Shown here in pieces: positions 1 through 7,243 of a stretch of 41,738 nucleotides of DNA. Under the pieces are notes generated by a model. It was given only the letters and a program-made list of their open reading frames with translations, searched no databases and was not told where the DNA came from. The DNA comes from Candidatus Bathyarchaeota archaeon (lineage in GTDB: Archaea > Thermoproteota > Bathyarchaeia > Bathyarchaeales > Bathycorpusculaceae), in contig JALHSQ010000166.1 in NCBI GenBank assembly GCA_022865885.1, positions 1 through 41,738 on the forward strand. Reading direction: 5' to 3'. The position numbers and the translations under genes were made by a program. Numbering within the stretch: position 1 is the first letter of the stretch; every line of letters begins with the position of its first letter.

Positions 1-93
1 TCTAAAGATGCTATCGGAGAGCACACGCAGATGGAGATGGCTTACGCTAGAAGTATTGGGAAACCAGTGTATTTTGCGGAGGACTTGAAATGA
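1..93 (+). CDS. 3' end of nucleoside 2-deoxyribosyltransferase-like gene (duplicate of 41598-41690)
   Basis: This is the last 30 codons and stop of the gene that is complete at 41376-41690. It is present twice only because of the contig overlap. It carries the C-terminal signature of the family: an IGEHTQMEM motif followed by a GKPVYF strand. It should not be counted as a separate or truncated gene. Confidence 0.9.
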   Translation, partial: SKDAIGEHTQMEMAYARSIGKPVYFAEDLK

Positions 94-140
94 TTTCGGG
101 GTTGGCAATCGCCGTGTGGGCAACGAAAGACGAGGCATAA
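90..140 (+). CDS. Possible 16-residue coupling peptide
   Basis: An ATG overlaps the preceding stop as ATGA and opens a 16-codon frame (MISGLAIAVWATKDEA) that ends with TAA three bases before the next ATG at 143. It is too short to judge by composition. It fits the start/stop overlap chain of the operon and may serve only to carry ribosomes to the next gene. The same sequence occurs at 41687-41737, where the window ends inside the stop. Confidence 0.25.
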   Translation: MISGLAIAVWATKDEA

Positions 141-142
141 AC

Positions 143-316
143 ATGGAATTTGAAGAGGCGCACTATTGGTTCACGGTTGTTCAGAACCGTTGTACTGGAT
201 GCTTCCCGGATGAGTTAGAGGCGGGGTGGGAAGCGTTCTACAAGATAAAGCGTTCAATCAAGAGTCTTGACGAGAAAGAGCAATGGTGTGGAATTGGAAG
301 AAGAATATTGACGTGA
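143..316 (+). CDS. Small hypothetical protein, 57 aa
   Basis: Not recognised. ATG at 143 is preferred over an in-frame GTG at 116 because it follows the stop of the preceding micro-frame by two bases, matching the tight packing of this operon. The product is acidic to neutral and helical. It has several Trp residues and a single CTGC pair (Cys23 and Cys26) that could bind metal only with a partner. The HNH gene follows after 10 bp. Confidence 0.6.
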   Translation: MEFEEAHYWFTVVQNRCTGCFPDELEAGWEAFYKIKRSIKSLDEKEQWCGIGRRILT

Positions 317-326
317 GGTTTAAACA

Positions 327-791
327 ATGACTGATAAACATTATGTTGAGGAAATTTACAGAACCCGAATATGCCATTGGTGTAGGAGACATCTAAAAGA
401 TGGAGATAAAACCTTTAAACCGTTCACAGACACCATAATCCTCTGTGAAGATTGCAAGGAATTCCTGATTAACCCGCCTAATTTTAGTCCACATGGCTCA
501 AAGGAGAGAGGAACGACAAGTTGGGTAACGGCGAGAACTCTCACTCTTATTCGGGACGATTGTCATTGTCGCGTATGCGAAAGTCATTATACGAGAGAAA
601 ATCCTGTTGAAGTGCATCATATCATCCCTAGGAAAGACGGGGGAACACATAACCTCAAGAACCTGATTACTCTTTGCGAAGAACATCATAAAGAAACATT
701 TAAGAATGGTTATGCTGGGTTGGAGATTCTAGACAGGCAAATCCAACTTGGAAAACAGTCCAGACTTTTGGAAGTTGAGGTGGGGGGTTGA
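327..791 (+). CDS. HNH endonuclease with N-terminal zinc site, 154 aa
   Basis: The C-terminal half is a classical HNH nuclease. It has a Cys pair (C81, C84), the HHII motif at 97-100, a GGTHNLKNL stretch giving the central Asn, then C117 with H120/H121. HNH proteins of this type cut or nick DNA and are often homing, restriction or packaging-associated enzymes. The N-terminal 45 residues hold a separate four-Cys site (C16, C19, C40, C43) resembling a treble-clef finger. A GTGAGGT Shine-Dalgarno lies just before the ATG. It is free-standing in the early operon. No target can be inferred. Confidence 0.88.
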   Translation: MTDKHYVEEIYRTRICHWCRRHLKDGDKTFKPFTDTIILCEDCKEFLINPPNFSPHGSKERGTTSWVTARTLTLIRDDCHCRVCESHYTRENPVEVHHIIPRKDGGTHNLKNLITLCEEHHKETFKNGYAGLEILDRQIQLGKQSRLLEVEVGG

Positions 792-835
792 TGCCTCGCT
801 GTGGAACTGGCCAGCCGAAACGAGATGAAGTATAG
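791..835 (+). CDS. Possible 14-residue coupling peptide
   Basis: The ATG shares a base with the HNH stop (TGATG). The 14-codon frame (MPRCGTGQPKRDEV) ends in a TAG that shares a base with the GTG start of the next gene (TAGTG). It bridges what would otherwise be a 43-bp gap in the overlap chain. Whether a functional peptide is made is unknown. Confidence 0.25.
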   Translation: MPRCGTGQPKRDEV

Positions 836-960
836 TGGTGCGTGATACTAAAAGGCATTGTCTGCTTTGTGGTGTACCGTTACCCCGACATGGTAACACG
901 ATTCGAGAACTGTGCCGAAGTTGCAATACAAGGGCTTTGGGACTAAGCCATAAGAAATAG
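835..960 (+). CDS. Zinc-ribbon mini-protein, 41 aa
   Basis: GTG start overlapping the previous TAG. The product is basic and contains two CxxC knuckles about 15 residues apart (CLLC and CRSC, after RELC), the usual layout of a small zinc ribbon that binds nucleic acid or protein. No further family assignment is possible. It is one of about ten Cys-rich mini-proteins of this operon. Confidence 0.6.
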   Translation: MVRDTKRHCLLCGVPLPRHGNTIRELCRSCNTRALGLSHKK

Positions 961-971
961 GACTTACTAGT

Positions 972-1118
972 ATGAAAGGTAATACCGAAACCGTGACTAC
1001 ACAAATAAAATCTATGCTTGAACAGAATCCATTGTTGACGGCTAAGAAGCTCTGCATCCTCACAGGCCTAGACTATAGTCGGTACGGTAACTATGTTAAC
1101 AAGATCAAGAGTCTCTGA
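972..1118 (+). CDS. Small helix-turn-helix protein, 48 aa
   Basis: ATG start 11 bp after the previous gene. Residues 18-48 read as a helix, a short turn (LLTAKKLCILTGLDYSRYG) and a basic recognition-like helix ending in NKIKSL. This resembles the DNA-binding half of a small HTH regulator. It sits near the end of the early operon. The HTH is inferred from pattern only. Confidence 0.55.
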   Translation: MKGNTETVTTQIKSMLEQNPLLTAKKLCILTGLDYSRYGNYVNKIKSL

Positions 1119-1190
1119 AAGTATTACCACGAAAATAGGCAAGGTTCAAACTGCCTAAACGATGTTCATTGTTGGAGGGGATTTGCCTTT

Positions 1191-1670
1191 GTGCCGTTAG
1201 ATGTGCAAGTGCCTGTAGAGACAGATGGATGGGTAACGACTAGGGCCCGTAACCGTATGTTGTTGTTTAAGAATGGGCTAGGTAGAATGGAGTTGTTTGA
1301 GACTGGCCGAGTTAACCTGTACGTGCGTAAGCCAGCTACACAGGGAAAGGCGTACCAGTTGTTTTGTGACGGGTTCTTCAAGACTCAGGTTATTAGTGAT
1401 GTTAAGGTTTTGGAGGCTTGTTTGAAGTCTATACGGTTTAAGAGTGCACATTTTGTGTTTGAGACTAAGCAGCGTTTGCCGCCGTTGACGATCCGACTGT
1501 TTGACGAGAGTAATGGGGTTACGGTTAAGGTTGGTGACAGGAGCCACCCGAATAGTGTTGAGGTTGTTGCGGGTTTTATGGATTGGGCGGAACGGCTTGA
1601 ACGGAAGTTTGATGGGCTTTTCGAAGTTAAGGCTGGCTTTAAGCCTTTGAGGGATGATTACAGTTGTTGA
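1191..1670 (+). CDS. Hypothetical protein, 159 aa (last gene of the early operon)
   Basis: GTG start with a GGAGGGG Shine-Dalgarno about 10 bases upstream. It is preceded by a 72-bp gap, the largest in this operon. The sequence alternates beta strands and helices, is basic, and ends with an amphipathic helix (MDWAERLERKF). No motif that I can name. Its codons are G/T-rich at third positions (gtt, ggg, ttg), unlike the A-rich genes before it, so it may have a separate history. It converges on the minus-strand gene ending at 1770. Confidence 0.7.
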   Translation: MPLDVQVPVETDGWVTTRARNRMLLFKNGLGRMELFETGRVNLYVRKPATQGKAYQLFCDGFFKTQVISDVKVLEACLKSIRFKSAHFVFETKQRLPPLTIRLFDESNGVTVKVGDRSHPNSVEVVAGFMDWAERLERKFDGLFEVKAGFKPLRDDYSC

Positions 1671-1769
1671 AGGGCGTTCTGACTATGTGTCTTAAGACTT
1701 ACTACGTGTTATTGGATGGACATGAGTGGGTCTTTTTACGCGGAAAAGCTAGCCTAACTGACACAAAAC

Positions 1770-2045
1770 CTACTTTGTCTCGTCTTTCTTGCCGTCTTTC
1801 CTGTACTTTCTTGTGAAGAACACTGCAAACACGAAAGAGATTGCCGTGGACAGCTGAAGGGAAGCTGCAGAGAACGATTCTGGAGTTGGAAGGGTCAGGG
1901 TCTTGTAGTAAGATGAGTAGAGAGTGTAGCCTGCTAGGGAAGCTGAGTACAGGCTTGCAGTGATAAATATGATTGAGGCTACGTCGACTAGGAGGTTGAT
2001 TCCTATTCTCTTGATGTTTTCAGTGTTTAGTTGGGGGTATTTCAT
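1770..2045 (-). CDS. Two-TM membrane protein, 91 aa
   Basis: Two hydrophobic segments, about residues 16-42 and 62-80, are separated by a short Tyr/Ser-rich loop. The C-terminal tail is strongly charged (RKYRKDGKKDETK), suggesting a hairpin with a cytosolic tail. A CTTTTTAACTAGG stretch lies about 20 nt before the start. This is only a loose match to the T-tract leader seen elsewhere. Small two-TM proteins are common virion or membrane-remodelling components, but no family is recognised. Confidence 0.65.
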   Translation of the reverse strand: MKYPQLNTENIKRIGINLLVDVASIIFITASLYSASLAGYTLYSSYYKTLTLPTPESFSAASLQLSTAISFVFAVFFTRKYRKDGKKDETK

Positions 2046-2226
2046 GGTTCTGTTTCCTAGTTAAAAAGAGGGGGTCAACGAATCGCGGTTTCTCAGCTTT
2101 TCTGTAACTGCGAAGCCATGATCGAGTATTGAAATGTGGATTCATGTTGGTTTTCTTTGGCTTGGTCCTCTTTTTCCCGAACATTTTTTGCCTTAACAAA
2201 GAAGAGAGAGTTTGCGCTTTGTTCAT
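2020..2226 (-). CDS. Small very basic protein, 68 aa
   Basis: ATG preceded by an AGGTG Shine-Dalgarno at the right spacing. It starts 11 bp after the upstream gene and overlaps the start of the next gene by 26 bp. Rich in Lys and Arg throughout, with no hydrophobic segment. It could bind nucleic acid or a membrane. The overlap and biased composition leave some chance that it is not coding. Confidence 0.5.
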   Translation of the reverse strand: MNKAQTLSSLLRQKMFGKKRTKPKKTNMNPHFNTRSWLRSYRKAEKPRFVDPLFLTRKQNHEIPPTKH

Positions 2227-2237
2227 CTTCGCACCTG

Positions 2238-2669
2238 TTACGGGACAATAGTCATGCTGACGGTGAAGAGTCCAACAAAGTCCTCGCTCTGGGCTGAGGT
2301 GTTGCTGATGCCTAATTTTACTTGTCGCGTTTCGCCTATTGCTATTGAAGTTTGGGTACCAAATCCGTTTGGTGTCCAGAAAGCATCAAGTCCTGAATAA
2401 TCCACAGCTACGTTGATGCTTGAATTGCCATTGTTCTTGATTATGATGGTTGTGTTGAAGCTGAATGTTGCTCCATTCCAAGCCCAGATGCTTGTTTGGT
2501 TAGAGCCCTGAGTTATCTCAGTTATTCCGTCACTTCTATATGCTACGAAGCTGCCTGTTGGAACCTGTGGATTCTGAGTCCATGACAACGTAGTGAGAGC
2601 GTAAACGAAGCCTGCAAAGCACAGAGCCGCTACTATTACCCCGACCAAAACGAGTTTTGTCTTGTTCAT
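2238..2669 (-). CDS. Secreted or anchored beta-sandwich protein, 143 aa
   Basis: An N-terminal hydrophobic segment (about residues 5-24, ending FVYA) reads as a signal peptide or anchor. It is followed by a Ser/Thr/Asn-rich beta domain with several NxS/T sequons. The pattern IIIKNNGNSSINV followed by a paired strand resembles small archaeal surface or fibre subunits of the camelysin/TasA-like kind, a similarity of style only. An AGGAGGT Shine-Dalgarno and the leader TATTTTTC (complement of 2686-2693) precede the start. Divergent from the gene at 2733. Confidence 0.75.
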   Translation of the reverse strand: MNKTKLVLVGVIVAALCFAGFVYALTTLSWTQNPQVPTGSFVAYRSDGITEITQGSNQTSIWAWNGATFSFNTTIIIKNNGNSSINVAVDYSGLDAFWTPNGFGTQTSIAIGETRQVKLGISNTSAQSEDFVGLFTVSMTIVP

Positions 2670-2685
2670 GTCTTACCTCCTACAA

Positions 2686-2718
2686 GAAAAATAATATTTT
2701 GTTAATTTGTTATTTTTC
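2686..2718. promoter_or_regulatory. Divergent leader pair, inverted GAAAAATAA / TTATTTTTC
   Basis: In the 63 bp between divergent starts 2669 and 2733, GAAAAATAA (2686-2694) and TTATTTTTC (2710-2718) form a 9-bp perfect inverted repeat around an AT-rich centre containing a TATA-like aatatttt. Each arm reads TTATTTTTC toward its own gene, followed by a purine-rich Shine-Dalgarno. Neither arm lies downstream of a same-strand gene, so they are not simply terminators. Confidence 0.6.
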
Positions 2719-2732
2719 TTCTGAGGCGTGGT

Positions 2733-3017
2733 ATGAGCAGTAAAGAAAAGACTGCACAGTTGTCTGCCGGTTTAATAGCGGATGAGGTTGCTCGCAAGAT
2801 AGATACACTCTTCGCTGAACTGAATTCGAAGTTGCGGGGTCAGGGTTTGGCCAAGATTCCGAAGAATCAGCTTTATCCTGCAGCCCTCATCGAGTTTCTG
2901 AAGAACAAGCTCAGTTTGCTTGAGAGCGTTCCTGAAGCTCGTAAAGCAATCTTCATTAATCAGTTCATCGAGGAGGTTCAGAAGGTTTTGAGGGAGGCTT
3001 ACCTTCGTGAGCCTTAA
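2733..3017 (+). CDS. Small helical protein, 94 aa
   Basis: ATG 15 nt after the TATTTTTC leader, with GAGGCGTGG as a weak Shine-Dalgarno. The product is all alpha with amphipathic helices (IADEVARKIDTLFAELNSKL and a C-terminal IEEVQKVLREAY). It has no Cys and no membrane segment. It overlaps the next gene by 11 bp. First gene of the module that ends with the ATPase, so perhaps a cytosolic adaptor. Function unknown. Confidence 0.75.
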   Translation: MSSKEKTAQLSAGLIADEVARKIDTLFAELNSKLRGQGLAKIPKNQLYPAALIEFLKNKLSLLESVPEARKAIFINQFIEEVQKVLREAYLREP

Positions 3018-3354
3018 CCTGCTGTTCTTTGTTGGCGCGGTTGTTTCGGGAACAGTTTTGACGGGGCTGGCAGTTGCCTATTATAAGATGAGAAGGCCAA
3101 AGAAGCTGTCTTTGGACGGTTTCGAAAAGGCTGAAGCGAAGCCTGAACATGAGGGTGTGACATTGCCTGAGGCTGCAGACTATTGGCCCGGCCCTGAAGT
3201 CGCGCCTGAAGTTTCGCGGGTTACGCGGGAATTGCAGTCCGACCATGATGCGGTATCAACATTTTCTGACGCGGTAAATGCGTTAGCGGAGCCAGAAACC
3301 AAGAGCACGTTTCTAGCGATAATGACTAAGCTTGTTCTGGAGAAGAAAGAATGA
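3007..3354 (+). CDS. Single-TM protein with long cytosolic tail, 115 aa
   Basis: GTG start inside the end of the preceding gene. One TM segment (residues 4-27) is followed by a KMRRPKK stop-transfer cluster, which puts the acidic, Pro/Glu-rich remainder in the cytosol by the positive-inside rule. The tail ends in a helix. Overlaps the next gene by ATGA. No family recognised. Confidence 0.72.
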   Translation: MSLNLLFFVGAVVSGTVLTGLAVAYYKMRRPKKLSLDGFEKAEAKPEHEGVTLPEAADYWPGPEVAPEVSRVTRELQSDHDAVSTFSDAVNALAEPETKSTFLAIMTKLVLEKKE

Positions 3355-3614
3355 GTGAAGTTGAATTTAATTACTTATCATCGAAAGCACTGGGAAATGA
3401 CTGTGTTGTTTTCCGCTTGGAGGATGGAACTCAAGTCATTGTGCGTATTGACATAATACGTGCTGGATTCCGAGTTAATGATAAAGGCGATAAGAACTAC
3501 CATTTCGAATTCAACAACACTGTCAAGGTTGTTCCATCCGATAAGAAATTCAAGGCTACGCTTCCAATTCAACCAGCAAATGCCCCAAAAGGAGAAAAAC
3601 AATACATCCAGTGA
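3351..3614 (+). CDS. Small beta-rich protein, 87 aa
   Basis: ATG overlapping the previous stop. The alternating strands (NDCVVFRLEDGTQVIVRI, then YHFEFNNTVKVV) suggest a small all-beta fold like an OB or SH3 barrel, without diagnostic residues. No signal or TM segment, so cytosolic. Its place between two membrane-protein genes suggests a soluble subunit of the same assembly. Confidence 0.7.
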   Translation: MSEVEFNYLSSKALGNDCVVFRLEDGTQVIVRIDIIRAGFRVNDKGDKNYHFEFNNTVKVVPSDKKFKATLPIQPANAPKGEKQYIQ

Positions 3615-3629
3615 AAAGGAGATTAAAAA

Positions 3630-4280
3630 GTGAAAAAGAAAGAAACCTGCCTTTTCATAGTTGGGTTGGTTCTGGCTTGTCTTCTCATGCCAACTCTTAG
3701 TCTAGTGCATGCGAGTGGAGTTTACGAGGCTTCTCTTGACTTGCAGACTTACCAGACCACCAAGATAACCTTCAACTTTCCATACACGAACAATGCGAGC
3801 ATCGGCGAAGTCACCACGATTGGACGGGGCGTTTACAAGTATGAGGGAAGTGCCACTTACTTGACTTTCATTGCTGATGATGTGGACGAGTATTCTTTTC
3901 AGCTTCGCATTCATTACGAAGCGAATCAGACTACAAGTAACGTAACACTTTCTCGCACCGTGATTGTGGGCCTATGGAGTGGAAATCTGCCGTCAGACGG
4001 CTACCTCTACAGGTCAGACGCATCCGACTTCATCATCACTGTGAGGTTGAGCGTGACGAGGCAGCCAACTTATCCGAGCAAAGACGAGGTTGCCGCCGAA
4101 GTTGTGCATCAGGTCGAGCAGAAACTTGTGATACAGACAGAAGAGAACCGCAAGCTTATGGAGCAGATAACTTCGACACTGTACGTTTGCATCGCTCTTG
4201 TGTTCATAGCCGTCGTAATGAGCATGACAAGCTTCGTACTAGCTGGCCTAGCAAGCTGGAGGAGACGCGCAAGTGGTTGA
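3630..4280 (+). CDS. Exported protein with C-terminal TM anchor, 216 aa
   Basis: GTG start with an AAGGAGAT Shine-Dalgarno. A signal peptide (residues 1-29, ending VHAS) precedes an extracellular beta domain of about 120 residues. Next comes a charged helix (about 150-180) that may form a coiled coil, a TM segment (about 182-207) and RRR at the C-terminus. This is type I topology. Overlaps the next gene by 8 bp. No family recognised. It could form an outward-facing part of a membrane complex with the next two products. Confidence 0.75.
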   Translation: MKKKETCLFIVGLVLACLLMPTLSLVHASGVYEASLDLQTYQTTKITFNFPYTNNASIGEVTTIGRGVYKYEGSATYLTFIADDVDEYSFQLRIHYEANQTTSNVTLSRTVIVGLWSGNLPSDGYLYRSDASDFIITVRLSVTRQPTYPSKDEVAAEVVHQVEQKLVIQTEENRKLMEQITSTLYVCIALVFIAVVMSMTSFVLAGLASWRRRASG

Positions 4281-5208
4281 TCTCCTAACCGTTGTGGCTC
4301 TGCCTGTCGCAATCCTATCTGTTGCAGCTTTTGCTCTCTTCTATTTCTTCATGCTTAAGCCCAGAATAGAGGAGCCACTTCCAAACGAGCATGACGAAGG
4401 ATTATGGCGAATTCCTCTTCCACAACTGGGACTCATGAATGAGGGCAAAGTGTGTACTGCAAGACGGTTTTTGCAGAGCCAATTTGCAAAGCTGATTGAC
4501 AATTCGCCTCCGTCAGAAGTGCAAGGCTACATCAAGCTACGTGAAGAGATTATGAAGAGTCATGCTTTTGCTCAGAGGGTTGGACGTGACAAGTATACTT
4601 ACCTTTTCGATCAGAACCCTTTGGACCCGCAGTTTCACATGCGAGATGACAAACCGAGCAGGTTGGGTACTACCATTCCGATTCGTTTTCTGCTTCACAT
4701 TCAGGATTGCATGAGCGGAGGCAAGGGCGAAGACGGTTTCAACTATGTTAAGGTTAAGTTGAAGCCTGAATCGGCAAAGTTTAGTGATGATGAACGTGAA
4801 GCTTTTGCGCTTCATCTTGACACTTTGAAGAATTTGAAGTTGGCTGCCACTGGGAAAGAAGAGAAGAAGCATCTGGAGGACCGTATAGGGATTCTTGAGA
4901 CTCACTTGTCCAAAGCTTACGACAAGCTTAACGAGGGCACAAGCAACCAGGCCGAGAGCGACTTGATAGCCTCAACTACAAGCTTGACTCATCCTGAAGT
5001 GGCGGCGCCATCGCGTTTTCGCTGGCCTAAAGCAACGGAGTTTTTCACTGGCTGGCAAGTTGCGATAGCGATAATTGCTTATCTTGTCACGCCGAATGCG
5101 ATGGCTGCGGCAGGCATTGGTTATCCTGATCCTCAGACCGTTGCTGTGGGGATGGCTTTCTTTCTTTTCTTGGCTTTTCCGTTTGTTAGGAAGCTGATTC
5201 ACCGATGA
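4273..5208 (+). CDS. Membrane protein with large cytosolic domain, 311 aa
   Basis: GTG start overlapping the previous gene. TM1 is at about residues 5-28. A roughly 220-residue soluble middle follows, with a helical coiled-coil-like part around residues 175-225 rich in Glu and Lys. Two closely spaced TM segments lie at about 258-280 and 285-305. The next gene follows by ATGA. The fold is unfamiliar. Together with 3630 and 5205 it could form a membrane platform for the ATPase encoded at 6256. Confidence 0.75.
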   Translation: MVDLLTVVALPVAILSVAAFALFYFFMLKPRIEEPLPNEHDEGLWRIPLPQLGLMNEGKVCTARRFLQSQFAKLIDNSPPSEVQGYIKLREEIMKSHAFAQRVGRDKYTYLFDQNPLDPQFHMRDDKPSRLGTTIPIRFLLHIQDCMSGGKGEDGFNYVKVKLKPESAKFSDDEREAFALHLDTLKNLKLAATGKEEKKHLEDRIGILETHLSKAYDKLNEGTSNQAESDLIASTTSLTHPEVAAPSRFRWPKATEFFTGWQVAIAIIAYLVTPNAMAAAGIGYPDPQTVAVGMAFFLFLAFPFVRKLIHR

Positions 5209-6041
5209 GCGATTCAAAGGATACTGGAGAAAATCCGACTCCTGAATTCTATTTGGACCGCATCTTTGAAAAGTTTGAAGAGCAGGAAGCAAGGCTTGAA
5301 GAGGTTGGCAAGGAAGCAATCGCAAATGTTGACACGTTGATGACATCGCTACGAACTAAAGGCAAGGACATTTTTGACAATGAAAAGGACGTCTATATCG
5401 GTTTAGATGCTTTCAAGAAAGTCATGCGATACACGAATCACCTCGTCATAGACATAGACCTACGAAGAAGAGCCCTGAGCCAGCCTGAAAAGATGGCGGA
5501 GCAAGCAATGCAGCAAGCTGAGCTGTCTGGCCGACAGCAAACTTTGCCGACGGCTGCTGCCTTGACGAATCAGTCTGTTGCTGGCGAGTATGGAATGTGG
5601 CGGTATTTGGGTGAGAGGAAGAAGATGCAGGCGCTCGAGAAGATAACTGCGGGTGCTAAGGAGCCTCAGATGACTACGACGGAGCGTCAGGTTGACTTCA
5701 TGAATTATGCTAGGGACATTCCTCCTGAACTTAACAAGCTGTACGACTGGCTTGGAGGAACATTGCTGCGCATTAACAGGTTCAAGTGTGACAAGACTAA
5801 ACGCATCTGTTACAGTATGCTTCGGACGCATCTTGAAAAGTTGACTACTTTGACTATTGGGTTTAGCGGTGCGGTGATTGAGTTTCGGAAGGAGCTTGTT
5901 GGGGAGCGTGAGGTTGCTTATGCGCAGGCGTTCATAGTTTTGGAGCAGGCCCGAATCGCGGCGTCTGCGATGCCTCTTGCGCGTGGATCTCCAGTAAGTC
6001 TAGATCCTGCGGGTTTGGCGATGCGTGACAGGGTAAGGTAA
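5205..6041 (+). CDS. Helical soluble protein, 278 aa
   Basis: Begins at ATGA with the previous gene. Predicted mostly alpha-helical. The N-terminal region (residues 12-60) is rich in Glu, Lys and Arg and coiled-coil-like. There are basic helices in the middle and a C-terminal Ala-rich part. No TM segment, signal or catalytic motif. Probably a partner of the membrane protein before it. Not recognised. Confidence 0.75.
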   Translation: MSDSKDTGENPTPEFYLDRIFEKFEEQEARLEEVGKEAIANVDTLMTSLRTKGKDIFDNEKDVYIGLDAFKKVMRYTNHLVIDIDLRRRALSQPEKMAEQAMQQAELSGRQQTLPTAAALTNQSVAGEYGMWRYLGERKKMQALEKITAGAKEPQMTTTERQVDFMNYARDIPPELNKLYDWLGGTLLRINRFKCDKTKRICYSMLRTHLEKLTTLTIGFSGAVIEFRKELVGEREVAYAQAFIVLEQARIAASAMPLARGSPVSLDPAGLAMRDRVR

Positions 6042-6050
6042 GTGTGAAGG

Positions 6051-6221
6051 ATGGACAAACAAAAGCTCCCAATACATTGTAGGGAGTCTGAAGAAATAAA
6101 GGCTGGACGGGTGCGATGCATACGACGATGTACTCATACTTCTTACACATGGAAGGACGCATACTTCCATCTGCTAGACCATATCCTCAAAAACGCGAAG
6201 AGAGAGGCAAAGCTACACTGA
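6051..6221 (+). CDS. Small basic protein, 56 aa
   Basis: ATG preceded by GTGAAGG as Shine-Dalgarno, 9 bp after the previous gene. The product is basic, with three Cys (one before GRVRC, then IRRC) and several His near residues 9-30, so a small metal site is possible. It lies between a structural-looking gene and the ATPase. Function unknown. Confidence 0.5.
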   Translation: MDKQKLPIHCRESEEIKAGRVRCIRRCTHTSYTWKDAYFHLLDHILKNAKREAKLH

Positions 6222-6255
6222 AAAAGACGAATCGAAAACAGATAAGGTAGGTAAA

Positions 6256-7224
6256 ATGTCAGGCCATGACGTCATTGTTTTGAAAACGATTTCGGACTTT
6301 ATAGATGCTGCTATTTGGCATGACTTCCTCATCGCTATTCTGGTTACAAGTGCCAGCGAGGGGAAGTTGAAGAATCTTGGTATCGATTACGGTGTGGGAA
6401 AAAGCAGTCTTATGTTGAACCTGTGCTTTACTTTCATTGACATGTACGGTGACAAGTTCAGGCTGAACCCATGTACTACAAGAGATGAGAAGTGGAACCG
6501 CGTTTTTGAGATGCTTCATGGCTTTCCCTACGAGCTTGAAGAATACTTCTATAAAGCTCCTAAACGTTATCCTGGCGAGCCCATGTTTTTCTTGTTGGAT
6601 GACATTCAACGTGTCTTCGGGAAGAGCAGGAGCAGAGACAACTATGTGCGGAGTTTGAGGGATCGCTGTACGACGGCTAGGCCTCAGTTGGCTGTTTTGA
6701 TGGCTACGGCTCCTGACATTGGGGAGCTTGCTTATCCTTGGCGGTACTTCTTCAATTTCGAGATCAAGATTGCTGAGAGAGGCTACTACGAGGTGCAGAG
6801 GTTGAAGAAGTGGACTATGTTTGATAATCCGTATCAGACGATGGTGCGTTTGGACTATAAGGGTGAGGTTTCGAGGGAGGTGGAGGCTGAGACGGGTTTG
6901 ACGTTGAGGTTTCCGCCTTTGCCGAGCGACGTTCAGACGCGGTATGACGACTGGAGAAGCGAGTGTAACAAGCGGTTTGACGAGGGAGAAGGCGAGTGGC
7001 GGTTGAGAAGTATTCTGAACGTGTTGACTGATGAGGCTAGGGAGCTTCTTGAGGATCTGGTGGTTCATGGCAGTTATGAGCGGCAGCACATTATTACGGT
7101 TTTGAAGAGGGGTGACGAGCTTAAACTTTTGATTAACTGTGGCTTGGTGGAGCGGTTTGGGGATACGGTTGTGCCGACTAAGCAGGCGAGGAAGATGGTG
7201 AAGATGATGCCGCCTAAAACCTGA
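6256..7224 (+). CDS. P-loop ATPase with C-terminal winged helix, 322 aa
   Basis: The Walker A-like loop is GIDYGVGKSS (residues 42-51). The usual first Gly of GxxxxGKS is Ile. Walker B is FFLLDD (111-116), and a sensor-like MATAP follows about 40 residues later, as in AAA+/STAND-type ATPases. Residues about 255-322 read as a winged helix (helices, then a GLVERFGDTVVPT wing), so it probably binds DNA or a partner. It is the only energy-coupled motor of the membrane module 2733-7495. DNA packaging, secretion and segregation are all possible. Arginine fingers typical of FtsK/HerA cannot be identified by eye. Confidence 0.8.
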   Translation: MSGHDVIVLKTISDFIDAAIWHDFLIAILVTSASEGKLKNLGIDYGVGKSSLMLNLCFTFIDMYGDKFRLNPCTTRDEKWNRVFEMLHGFPYELEEYFYKAPKRYPGEPMFFLLDDIQRVFGKSRSRDNYVRSLRDRCTTARPQLAVLMATAPDIGELAYPWRYFFNFEIKIAERGYYEVQRLKKWTMFDNPYQTMVRLDYKGEVSREVEAETGLTLRFPPLPSDVQTRYDDWRSECNKRFDEGEGEWRLRSILNVLTDEARELLEDLVVHGSYERQHIITVLKRGDELKLLINCGLVERFGDTVVPTKQARKMVKMMPPKT

Positions 7225-7230
7225 TTTTTC
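7224..7230 (+). promoter_or_regulatory. T-tract leader ATTTTTC before 7244
   Basis: ATTTTTC begins on the last base of the ATPase stop codon and lies 20 nt before the ATG at 7244, followed by CTTCGATG. One of the 18 leader sites. Confidence 0.5.
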
Positions 7231-7243
7231 CTTCGATGTTGCC

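Larger units (their letters stand above)
1..141. repeat. Terminal direct repeat, left copy (circular-contig overlap)
   Basis: Identical base for base to 41598-41738. A perfect 141-bp match exactly at both contig ends is typical of the k-mer overlap an assembler leaves on a circular molecule. The coding frame of the deoxyribosyltransferase-like gene runs correctly through the joint, which supports circularity over true terminal repeats. The unique length would be 41,597 bp. Confidence 0.93.

Noticed and set aside
1119-1190. Possible tRNA-like sequence (gttcaaactgcc) in the gap before the 1191 gene
   Set aside because: No cloverleaf arms can be paired around it. No tRNA or rRNA gene could be recognised in the window, nor a tRNA-derived att site.
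1685-1816. 43-codon frame after the 1191 gene
   Set aside because: It overlaps the convergent membrane-protein gene for its last third and has no Shine-Dalgarno. Its Cys/Ser/Arg-rich tail is just the complement of the other gene's charged tail.
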